Source: JAZGGS01 sp963764825 (GTDB taxonomy: Bacteria; Bacteroidota; Ignavibacteria; Ignavibacteriales; Ignavibacteriaceae). Taken from it: 64,000 bases of DNA. The position numbers were made by a program, and so were the translations under genes. Where the stretch lies: the NCBI GenBank assembly GCA_963764825.1, contig CAVXUA010000004.1, positions 1 through 64,000 on the forward strand, written 5' to 3'. Shown here in pieces: positions 30,031-40,187 of the stretch. The number at the start of each line of letters is the position of its first letter. The stretch's first letter is position 1. The notes below the pieces were generated by a model. The model had not been told where the DNA came from. It did no database searches and saw only the letters and a list, made by a program, of their open reading frames with translations.

Positions 30031-31110
30031 TTGGAAAAGAAAGAATCGAAAATTGAAAAGTGGATCGATGATCGTTACGATATAAGTCCATTAAAAAATT
30101 TATTATTACATAAAAAAGTGCCTGTTCATAAATTTTCATTTTTTTATTACCTGGGTGGAATAACTCTTTTCCTCTTTATTGTGCAGGTTATTACAGGCAT
30201 TTTACTTTTAATGTACTACAAACCCGGCGAAGACAGCGCTTACGAAAGTGTACGCTTTATAGTTACAGAAGTTAATTTCGGATGGCTTTTCCGAAACGTT
30301 CATAACTGGTCTGCAAACCTGATGATCCTTTTTGCATTTGCACATATGTTCAGCGTGTTTTTTACACGTGCATATAAAAAACCAAGAGAATTAACATGGG
30401 TAACAGGGGTTATTCTTTTAGGATTAGCAATGGGTTTCGGGTTCAGCGGTTACTTGCTGCCATGGAATGAACTGGCATTTTTTGCAACAAAGGTAGGAAC
30501 AGACATTGCCGGAGTCATTCCCTTCATCGGTGATGCTTTAAAGGAAGTTTTGCGCGGAGGTGAAGAAGTAACTGGTGCCACTCTATCAAGGTTTTATGGA
30601 ATTCATGTTGCCCTTCTTCCATTTCTAACAACAATTTTCCTTGTTATTCATCTCTTTTTTGTTCAGAAGCAGGGTATGCACGAACCTGCAAGCTTTACAA
30701 AGCTTAAAGAAGAAGAAAGACGTTACACATCGTTCTTTCCTAACTTCGCTCTTAAAGATGCATTGCTCTGGTTAATTGTTTTTAATGTACTGATCTTTTT
30801 AGCACTGATGTTTCCATGGGAACTGGGACTAAAAGCTGATCCGTTTACACCTGCCCCAGCAGGCATTAAACCTGAATGGTATTTTATGTTCATGTTCCAA
30901 ACGTTAAAATTCATCCCACCACATATTCTATTCATTGAGGGAGAAGTATTGGGAGTATTAACATTCAGCATTGCAGGTTTGCTCTGGATGTTTGTTCCTT
31001 TTATGCACGTAAAGGATAAAAAGAATGCAAAAATTCAGTTGATGACTTTAATTGGAATTTTGATCGTAATATTTATTGTGGCTATGACTTTATTTGGATA
31101 TATGAGCTAA
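30031..31110 (+). CDS. Cytochrome b of a Rieske/cytochrome b complex
   Basis: 359 residues with TTG start. Helices contain the heme b His residues (FRNVHNWSANLMILFAFAHMFSVFF and FYGIHVALLPFLTTIFLVIHLFF), the quinol-site motif PEWY (KPEWYFMFMFQTLKF) and GYLLPWNELAFFATKV. The length and seven to eight helices place it between cytochrome b6 and full b, as in fused b6/IV forms. It oxidises menaquinol together with the Rieske protein. No c1 gene is present; a nonaheme cytochrome gene follows. Confidence 0.92.
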   Translation: MEKKESKIEKWIDDRYDISPLKNLLLHKKVPVHKFSFFYYLGGITLFLFIVQVITGILLLMYYKPGEDSAYESVRFIVTEVNFGWLFRNVHNWSANLMILFAFAHMFSVFFTRAYKKPRELTWVTGVILLGLAMGFGFSGYLLPWNELAFFATKVGTDIAGVIPFIGDALKEVLRGGEEVTGATLSRFYGIHVALLPFLTTIFLVIHLFFVQKQGMHEPASFTKLKEEERRYTSFFPNFALKDALLWLIVFNVLIFLALMFPWELGLKADPFTPAPAGIKPEWYFMFMFQTLKFIPPHILFIEGEVLGVLTFSIAGLLWMFVPFMHVKDKKNAKIQLMTLIGILIVIFIVAMTLFGYMS

Positions 31111-31173
31111 GTAAAAAATTTATTTGAATTTTATTCATTTATAAAAAAATAAAATAATACAAGTGAGGATATA

Positions 31174-32453
31174 ATGAGTTACGTAAAACTCAAAGCTAAG
31201 AAATTCTGGTTGATAATTAGTTTAATTACACTGGTTGTTATCCTTAACTTATCAAACTTAATTGCACAAAACGATTTTAAAGAAGAAGATCAATGCATTG
31301 TATGCCACGAAGATAACGAGTTAATGCCTGAAGGGTTTCAGGAGTATGATGTTCATTTCCAGAAAGGAATATCGTGCATAGGGTGCCATGGCGGAGATCC
31401 AACTTCTGATGATGAAGATATTGCAATGAGTATGGAAAATGGATTTACTGGAATTCCTGCAAACATAAAGAAATTCCGGGCTTCTGCGGTAAGTGCCATT
31501 CACATCCTGAGTACATACGTAACTATCATCCTGGTATGGCAACTGACCAGGAATCGCAATACTATACAAGTGTACACGGAGCGTTACTAATTGAAGGTGA
31601 TGAAAATGTAGCAACATGCATTAGCTGCCATACAGCGCACAGCATATTACCGGCTAGCGATCCACGTTCTACAGTCTATGCAATAAATGTTCCTCAAACT
31701 TGTAAAACCTGCCACGGCAATACTGATTATATGGAAGACTATAAAATTCCTGTTGATCAGTTTGAATTGTATTCAGGAAGCGTGCATGGTAAAGCACTAC
31801 TTGAAGATAAAGATGTTGGCTCACCTGCATGTAATGATTGCCATGGAAATCATGGTGCAACTCCTCCCGGAGTTTCATCAATTTCATTCGTTTGCGGAAA
31901 CTGCCATGTTAACAATATGAATTTCTTCAGGGACACAGAAATGGCAGCGGCGTTTGAAGAGCTTGAGATTCATGGCTGCGAACAATGTCATAATTATCAC
32001 GATGTTCAAAAAACAAATGATGAGATGGTTGGTGTGGGTGATGAATCGGTTTGTATAGACTGTCACGATGAGGGTGATGAAGGATTTAATGTTGCAAAAC
32101 TAATGCATCAAGATATTACAGATCTTGTTGAATTGAATGAATCTGCAGAGAGCAAGCTAACAGATGTTAAGATAAAAGGAATGAATGATATTGAGATCGG
32201 TTTTTTACTTCAAGAAAGCAACCAAAAATTGATCGAATCCAGAACTCTTGTGCATACTTTTGACACATCAAAAGTTAAAGAGAAAACTGGCGAGGGTAAG
32301 ATAACCGTTCTAAAAGCATTATACCTGGCAGACGAGGAACTTGATGAGTATTTTTCAAGAAGAAAAGGATTTGCAATTGCAACTGTTGTTTTCATCCTAT
32401 TTGCAGTTGCACTATTTCTTAAAATAAGAGATATTGAAAAGAAAAAAGCATAA
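31174..32453 (+). CDS. Membrane-anchored multiheme cytochrome c with nine CxxCH motifs (frameshifted)
   Basis: After a signal/anchor helix at the N terminus, nine heme-attachment motifs occur: CIVCH, CIGCH, CGKCH, CISCH, CKTCH, CNDCH, CGNCH, CEQCH and CIDCH. A C-terminal helix (FAIATVVFILFAVALFLKI) fixes it in the membrane. The frame shifts near 31480; the corrected join supplies the third heme motif (FCGKCHSHPEY). It lies 63 bases after cytochrome b and probably takes electrons from the Rieske protein in place of cytochrome c1. Confidence 0.87.
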
Positions 32454-32496
32454 ATTTTATTTTACAAATTCCGAAACAATTATTTAATAAATACAA

Positions 32497-34138
32497 ATGG
32501 ATAAATTAGCTGAAGATTCTGCATTAAAGAGTATTTTAAATAGTATAAAGAACATAGAAAACCGGTTATCACATGTTGAAACCAAACTGCAGATTCAAAC
32601 AGAAACAGTTGAAGATGACGTACAACCTGTACAAAAAGTAACCAAACCTGTTGCAGATGATGATCTTGAAATCAGGCTCGGGGAATACTGGATTCCTAAA
32701 GTTGCTATGGTTGCTTTTATTATCGGAATGATTTTCTTCCTTACTTTTCCTCTTAAGGGATTACCTGCCGGATTTCCAATTCTTTTCGGCTACCTAATGA
32801 CTGTAATACTTATTATCGCATCAAAGGTTTTAAAGAAATCATTTGCTCATTTTTCAGGATATGCTGTAGGCGGAAGTATAATAATTTTTTATCTAACTAC
32901 GCTGCGCCTTCATTTTTTTGGAAGTGAGCAGTTACTTACCAGCCTGGGGATTGAAATCCTATTTCTACTAGTAGTGACTGCAGGTTCATTGGTAATAGCT
33001 GTCAGGCGAAGTTCTGTTTATCTTACAGCTCTTGGGTTGTTACTTGGCTACATCACAGCAATATTAAATATTGATGCGTACTTACTTTTTATCTCGCTTA
33101 TTATTTTGTCTGCACTTGTTGTCTATCTTACATTAAGATACTCATGGCGCGGCTTACTTATCTATAGTATCGTACTTACTTACTTTGTACATCTTCTCTG
33201 GTTCTTAAATAATCCGTTCTTTGGAAATGAGATGCAGATTGTTATATCACCCCAGGTAAATGTACTCTTTATACTGGCATATCTTTTTGTATTCAGCTTG
33301 GGGTCTATTCTAAGACGCGATAAAGATGCAGAAGAATTTAACATAATTCTAAGCTCATTTCTAAATGCTGCCGGCGGTTACGGATTGTTTTTAATAATTA
33401 CTCTTTTAAGTGTTACTCCTTCTTCTGGATTTTTTCATTTTACGGCATTTTTAATATCGATTATTATTTCAATTATTTTCTGGATTCGGGTTAGCAGCCG
33501 TTACTCCACCTTTATTTATGCAATGCTTGCTTACACCGCGTTAAGTGTTGCGATAATATATACATTTAGTGCCCCGGCTTTCTTCATCTGGTTATGCTGG
33601 CAATCTCTGCTCGTAGTATCTACCGCACTCTGGTTCAGATCAAAGTTTATTGTTTTAGCAAATTTTATAATATTTATTGCTGTTCTAATAGCTTACCTGG
33701 TTTCTGAAGGATCAATAGGTGTGGAAAGTTTAAGCTTTGGTATTGTTGCACTTGTAAGCGCAAGAATTTTAAACTGGCAAAAAGAAAGGCTTGAATTAGA
33801 AACAGAAAAGATGAGAACTGCTTACCTGTTAACTTCTCTGCTAATTATTCCATACTCGTTTTATCATATCTTCCCCAGTGAACTTGTTGGAATATCCTGG
33901 GTGGGTCTGGCAATGATTTATTATTTATTAAGTTCAATCCTAAAGAATAATAAGTACAGACTCATGTCTTTAGGTACACTGCTTGATGACTGTTGTCTAT
34001 TTACTGGTGTTTGGAATTACCAGTTCGGAAACGATGTATAAAATAATTTCATTTTTACTTGTTGCAGGTGTGCTTATGGTTATATCGCTAATATATTCAA
34101 AGCGCAAGAGCAAGCCTGAATCTGAAGAGAAATCGTAG
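32497..34138 (+). CDS. Multi-spanning membrane protein resembling DUF2339 (frameshift at end)
   Basis: An N-terminal coiled coil (IKNIENRLSHVETKLQIQTE) is followed by a soluble linker and roughly 14 membrane helices. Such architecture is typical of DUF2339-type proteins, whose function is unknown. The frame shifts near 33985; the alternative frame extends another 50 residues (VVYLLVFGITSSETMYKIISF) to the TAG at 34136. It lies inside the electron-transfer cluster but has no redox motif. Confidence 0.65.
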
Positions 34139-34503
34139 TGCTATATTTTCAAAGATGGGAATAGCATTATAGATTAGCAGTATACCAATTCAAAAATCAT
34201 ACTCCAATAAGTTAGAACGATTTTCAAAATATTATATTCTTGGAGACAATTTTTTCCCTTACTTTTTTGTGAAAGTTGGTTGTATTATGCTTTCCAACTA
34301 TAGGTGATAATTGCCAACTCTTGCGTTATAGAAAGGAATTTTTTACCTGAAAAATTCAGATTCATTCAATTTATCAAATATGTGAGTTAGCACAATATTT
34401 GATGATTATTAACAGTTTTGTGAGAAATATAAGCTCCATTAATTGTCAACTCTTTATCTTTGCGGTAAAGTTATAATTTAATCAGAAAATAGATACATAG
34501 TAT
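34139..34503. other. Intergenic region before the ferredoxin/flavin gene
   Basis: 365 bases without a credible gene. A minus-7 type box TATCTTTG lies at 34455-34462, about 40 bases before the next start, but without a well-spaced TTG element. No terminator was identified after the DUF2339-like gene. Confidence 0.4.
34455..34462 (+). promoter_or_regulatory. Candidate minus-7 box TATCTTTG
   Basis: Exact match to TAnnTTTG, about 40 bases before the TTG start of the ferredoxin-FAD gene. The upstream TTG is at a non-standard distance. Confidence 0.3.
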
Positions 34504-35840
34504 TTGGAAGTATTGTTAGAAAATATAATAATCTACTCCATTGTATTCAGCTTTGTGGGAGTGCTGATATATTTTTACTTGCGCAAGTCTAATGACAAAT
34601 CAAAAAAAATAAAACAGAAAAGAACGCAGGCAGAAGAGCTTGGATTTCATGAACCGGTTTCATTGCACCCTGTGATCAACGAAGATCTTTGCATAGGAAG
34701 CGGTGCATGCGTTACTGCTTGCCCCGAACACGACATACTGGGTGTTGCTAATGGAAAAGGAATTACAATTAATGCATCCAGGTGTGTTGGGCACGGCGCC
34801 TGTTTTCATGCATGCCCTGTACAGGCAATTACATTATGTATTGGTACAGAAAAGCGTGGAGTTGAACTTCCGCATATAAGTCAGGAATTTGAAACTACTA
34901 TTCCTGGTTTATTCATTGCAGGAGAGCTGGGTGGAATGGGATTAATTAAAAATGCTGTTGAGCAAGGAAAGCAGGCAGTAGAAAATTTATCTTCAAAACT
35001 TTCCCGGGCGTCCAAAGCCGAGTTAGATGTTTTAATTGTTGGTGCCGGTCCCGCAGGAATTTCTGCGTCTCTGGAAGCAACAAAACGAAAATTAAAATTT
35101 GTAACATTGGAACAATCTAGTTTAGGCGGTACTGTTTTTACATTTCCCCGCGCTAAGATTGTTATGACTTCTCCAATGGATTTACCACTTTACGGAAAAG
35201 TGAAGCTAACTGAAACATCAAAAACTGAATTGCTTGAGCTCTGGAATGAAGTGCTGAATAAGAACAATATAGAAATAAATGAACTGGAAAAAGTTGAAGT
35301 CAATTGAGAAACAAGATAATTTATTTATAATTAAAACAAATAAAGATCATTATACTGCAAACAGTGTGTTGCTTGCAATCGGAAGACGAGGTTCACCGCG
35401 AAAGCTGGGCGTTCCGGGTGAAGAAAAAGAAAAAGTTGCATACCGTTTACTTGAGCCGGAATATATTCAGAAGAAAAATGTTTTGGTAGTTGGCGGAGGT
35501 GATTCTGCAATCGAAACTGCTCTGCTGCTTGCAAATGAAAACAATAAGGTAACGCTTTCTTACAGAAGCGATTCTTTTTCGCGGCTGAAACCAAAAAATC
35601 TTGAAAATATTAATAATGCAATAAGTAAAAAGAAAATTACAGCCTCTCTTTAATACAAATATTGTCGAAATTTTAGATAAAGCCGTAATATTAAAAACTA
35701 ATGAATCGGAAGAGATAATTTCAATTGAGAATGATTTGGTTTATATATTTGCAGGTGGAATTCTTCCTACAAAATTTTTGGAAAGCATTGGAATTAGAAT
35801 TACAAAGAAATTTGGAGAAGCTATTCTTCAGCATCAATAA
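34504..35840 (+). CDS. Membrane-anchored ferredoxin-FAD oxidoreductase (frameshifted)
   Basis: TTG start. One N-terminal helix is followed by a two-cluster ferredoxin domain (CIGSGACVTACPE and CVGHGACFHACPV) and then a thioredoxin reductase-like FAD/NAD(P) domain (VLIVGAGPAGISAS; VLVVGGGDSAIETALLLA). In both ferredoxin motifs the usual second Cys is replaced, by Ser and by His. No CxxC redox disulfide is seen in the reductase part. Frameshifts near 35285 and 35645 were joined; the C terminus reads YIFAGGILPTKFLESIGI. It directly precedes the 20-heme cytochrome gene. Likely role: moving electrons between NAD(P)H or a ferredoxin and the periplasmic chain. Confidence 0.75.
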
Positions 35841-35842
35841 GA

Positions 35843-37443
35843 ATGAATGAGAGAATTAGATTAGAATTTATCATTTTAAAATAATCCTGGTAATTTTCAT
35901 TAACTATTACAATACTTTTGCTCAGATATCTCCCGGGGATCTTACAACTGCACACGCCAGCCTGGAAGGATTAAGTAATTGCACAAGCTGCCATGTACTC
36001 GGCGAACAGGCTCATAACGAAAAATGTCTCGATTGCCATACTGAGATAAAATCGCTTCAAAAATCTAAATCTGGTTATCATTCAAATTCGGAGGTTACAA
36101 GTAAAGATTGTGCAAAATGCCATAGCGAACACAATGGAAGAAAATTCAGAATAGTTAACTTCGATCCGAAATCATTTAATCATGATAAATCTGGTTATAA
36201 ATTAACAGGTAAACACAAAGACACAAAATGTGAATCGTGCCATCAACCAAAATTTATTTCCGATTCTGAATTAAAAAAACGAAACGGCACTTACATTGGA
36301 TTGAATACAAACTGCTTTTCTTGCCACGAAGATTTTCATCAAAAAACACTTGGTGATGATTGCTCAAGCTGCCATAACACAACAGCATTTAAACCAGCAG
36401 ATAAATTCGATCATAATAATGCAAGATTTAAATTGAGCGGATCGCATGTTAATGTTAGTTGTATAAAGTGCCATAAGAAGCAAGAGAAGAACGGAAAAGA
36501 ATACCAGGCATTTAAAAATATTTCATTCTCAAGCTGCGCTTCCTGTCATAGAGATGTTCACGAAGGAAGACTGGGTGCTGATTGTAAATCGTGCCATGTA
36601 ACAACAAGTTTTATGATAATTCACGGAAAAAAATTCGATCATAATAAAACTGATTTTCCATTGGTTGGTAAACACGAGTCGGTTAGTTGTAACAATTGTC
36701 ATAACAAAAGTCTTAATAGAACACTAGATAGTTATAAATGCACGGATTGCCACGATGATTATCACAAAGGAGAATTAATAGTTGGAAATGAAGTAATAAA
36801 TTGTAGTGACTGCCATAACGAGTTTGGATTCAGACCTTCAGCATTTACCTTGGAAAGACATAATGAATTAAGATTTAAAATTAACGGCGCTCATATTGCA
36901 ACTCCCTGCCAATCCTGCCATCTTAAGGAAAATAAATGGGCTTTCAGGAAGATTGGTGCAACCTGTGCAGATTGTCATAATAATATTCATGGTGAATCTT
37001 TAAAAACTGAATTTCTTCCCAATGGCAATTGCGAGGAATGTCACAATATTGAAAGATGGAACACTACTAGTTTTGATCATGATCCAACGAAATTTAAATT
37101 AGAAAATAAACACTCCCAACTAACATGTATTGCTTGCCATCGTAAAGAAGATAACGGCAGTGGAAAGTTACTATTTAACAAGCTTAAGGGTGAATGTGTA
37201 AGCTGCCATAACGATTTTCACCGTGGTCAGTTTGCCGAATACGGAGAGACGGGCTGTATAAAATGTCACTCACCGGAAAGCTGGAAGGCAGATAATTTTG
37301 ATCATAATACAACCAGGTTTTCATTAAAGGGAGCTCATCAAAAAGTGGACTGCAACAAATGCCATCCTACTGTTGAAAAAGATGGTTATAAATTTATAAA
37401 ATATAAAATTGAAGAGTTTAAATGCGCTGCTTGTCATTCATAG
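35843..37443 (+). CDS. Periplasmic multiheme cytochrome c with 20 CxxCH motifs (frameshifted start)
   Basis: A signal peptide (ends YNTFAQ) and 20 heme motifs in about 530 residues. They occur in a recurring pattern: CxxCHxDxHxGxLGxxCxxCH, then FDH, then GxH with CxxCH, giving three hemes and three extra His per repeat. These His may be distal ligands. The start ATG is at 35843; an indel in the A-run near 35880 separates it from the main frame. The stop overlaps the start of the 37-heme gene by 22 bases, so translation is linked. Likely a periplasmic electron carrier. Confidence 0.83.
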
Positions 37444-40184
37444 TTTTAATATTTGGAATAGCGGTTAATCTATATTCGCAGGATCCGCACGGTGATGATT
37501 TTGACCTCGATTGTGAAACTTGCCATGAAACCGAAAGCTGGAATGTAATCCGCTTAAAATAGAGTTTGATCATAACAGCACAAAGTTTGAATTAACCGGG
37601 CAGCACCAGGCAGCAGATTGCAAAAATTGCCATACTACTTTAGTTTTTTCATCAAGCGATCCTGATTGTATTTCCTGCCATACTGATCTTCACAAAGGAA
37701 CCTTAGGTAAAGATTGTTCAAAGTGCCACACGCCTAATGCATGGATTGTTGAAGACATAAACCACATTCATCAAACAGGAAGATTTCCTCTTTTAGGAAA
37801 GCACCAGGTTACAGATTGTGTTGAGTGCCATAGCGGTTATGTTGATCTTAATTTTGAACCATTAAACACAGATTGTTATTCTTGTCATTCAACAGACTAT
37901 CTTTCCACAAGTTCACCAAATCATACAAATGCGGGTTTTTCAACCGATTGCCAGGATTGTCATCTCATTAACGCCTTTTCCTGGACAGCCATAAATGTAG
38001 TCCATGATTTTTTCCCATTGGTTGGAGGACATAGTATTTCGGATTGCTTTGCCTGCCATGAACAAGGCGGAGGTTTCAGCGGTCTATCAAGTGATTGCTA
38101 TTCATGCCATCAGCAGGATTATGAAGCGGTAAATGATCCAAATCATGTTCTTGGAAATTTCCCAACAGATTGCTCGCAGTGCCACACAATAAATGCCTGG
38201 ATTCCTGCTACCATCGATCATAATGCCACTGCATTTCCTTTAACAGGTAAGCACATCAATGTTGATTGCTCGCAGTGCCACTCAAATGGTTATGCAGGAA
38301 CACCAACGGAGTGTTATGCTTGCCATCAATCTGATTATGAAAACGTTAATGATCCAGATCATATTTCCGCTGGCTTTTCAACTGATTGTTTAGAATGCCA
38401 TACAACTGCTGGCTGGGACGGTGCCAATTTTGATCACAACATTACAGGTTTTGAATTAACAGGTGCACATATAGTTGTCGATTGCTTGAGTTGTCACGAT
38501 AACGGATTTACAGGAACTCCTACAGACTGTTTTAGCTGCCACGAAACTGCATATAACAACACAACAAATCCTAACCATATTTCTGCGCAATTTCCAACTA
38601 ATTGTGAGGACTGTCATTCAACAAGTGCTTGGCAGCCGGCAACTTTCGATCATGATGGATTGTACTTCCCTATTTACAGCGGAGAACATAATGAAGAGTG
38701 GACAGAATGTACTGATTGTCATAACGTGCCATCGGATTATTCTGTGTTTACTTGTATCGATTGTCATGAACACAACCAGGTGGATATGGATGATAAACAC
38801 AGTGGGATTAACGGCTATATTTATGCAAGTACAGAATGTTTTGCTTGCCATCCTGACGGAACCAAAGGATCCGGATTTGATCATGGTCTTTCAAACTTTC
38901 CACTGACAGGTACTCATTTAACTGTAACTTGCGATGACTGCCACCAGAGCGGTTATGCTGGAACGCCAACTGACTGCCTTGCGTGCCATGAAACGAATTT
39001 TAATAATTCTACTAATCCTAATCATCAAACACTAGCTTTATCAACTGATTGCGAAACTTGTCATTCAACCGAACCGGAATGGCAGCCTGCATTATATCCG
39101 GATCATAACCAGGTTTACGAATTACTCGGTAGACATCTGGAAATTGCGAACGATTGCGATGCATGTCATAATGGAAATTACAATAATAATTTAAATACTT
39201 GTTTTGAATGTCACGAAACTGCATTTAACAATTCAACTAATCCTGAACATGTTTCAGCAGGGCTTTCTACCTTATGTGAAGATTGCCATAACTCCATTGC
39301 ATGGATACCATCAACTTTCGATCATACCGCTGCTGGTTTTGAATTATTAGGTGCTCATTCCTCAATTCAATGTTCGGATTGTCATCAAGGTACAACAACA
39401 GGTTTACAATCAGATTGTTTTTCGTGCCACGAAGATGATTACAATTTAGCTCCTGATCATAGCACTTTAAATTATCCTACTAATTGTGAAATTTGTCATA
39501 ACTCAGTTGCCTGGGCGGAAGTAATATTTGATCACGCAAATACAAACTTCCCGTTAACTGGCTCTCATATTTCCCTTAATTGTGATGACTGCCATAGTGC
39601 AGGATATACCGGGACATCAACTATTTGTTACGATTGTCATCAAACAGCTTTCGAGCAAACTACAAACCCGGATCATGTTGCTTTATCAATTTCAACCGAT
39701 TGCGAAACATGTCATACTACAGATCCAAATTGGGAACCAGCTACTTTTCCAATTCATAACAATTTCTTTGAATTGCTTGGAGCACATGCTTCTATAAATA
39801 ATTGTGATGATTGTCATAACGGAAATTATAATAGTACACCAAATACATGCATGGGTTGCCACGGAGATGATTATAACAATACAAATGATCCACCACATCA
39901 AACCCTGGGTTTTCCTGAGGATTGCTTAATATGTCATGATATGAACGGCTGGGAGCCTGCTTCGTTCGATCATGGTTTTTATCCAATTTCAAACGATCAT
40001 AATGATGTAAATTGTAATGAATGCCATTCGGAACCAAATTATCAACCTCAATGTATAAACTGTCACCAACGATGATTTTAATGAAGAACACGATCCAGGT
40101 GATCCTACTGATTGCTGGAGTTGCCATACCACTAATAATTGGGATACAGGTTTAAGAAAATCTAAAATACAAAATGCTCAATAA
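37422..40184 (+). CDS. Giant multiheme cytochrome c with 37 CxxCH motifs in tandem three-heme units (frameshifted)
   Basis: Signal peptide (SFIVLIFGIAVNLYSQD), then about 900 residues holding 37 CxxCH motifs. The protein is built of about 12 tandem units of 70-78 residues, each reading roughly TDCxxCH...WxPAxFDH...FPLTGxH...CxxCH..GYxGTPTxCxxCH...NPxH. Each unit thus has three heme sites plus three conserved non-motif His (FDH, GxH, NPxH) that could be distal ligands. A partial unit with CWSCH ends the protein. Frameshifts lie near 37550 and 40068. It has no membrane helix apart from the signal, and is followed 3 bases later by an outer-membrane barrel. Likely part of a porin-cytochrome conduit or an extracellular wire. 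Confidence 0.87.
38163..39980 (+). repeat. Tandem repeats of a three-heme unit inside the 37-heme gene
   Basis: At least nine successive coding units of about 210-235 bases, starting with TDCSQCH at 38165, each with three CxxCH and the FDH / GxH / NPxH histidines. The units are diverged at DNA level (many synonymous changes), so this is old duplication and not a recent tandem array. Three further units lie upstream. Confidence 0.75.
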
Positions 40185-40187
40185 AAT

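Noticed and set aside
34443..34462. TTG plus TATCTTTG as a full promoter
   Set aside because: The spacing is only about 9 bases, far short of the usual 17-23; only the minus-7 box was kept, with low confidence.
36301..37443. A separate cytochrome starting at the TTG at 36301
   Set aside because: The same frame continues upstream with four more CxxCH and a signal peptide; the gene starts near 35843.
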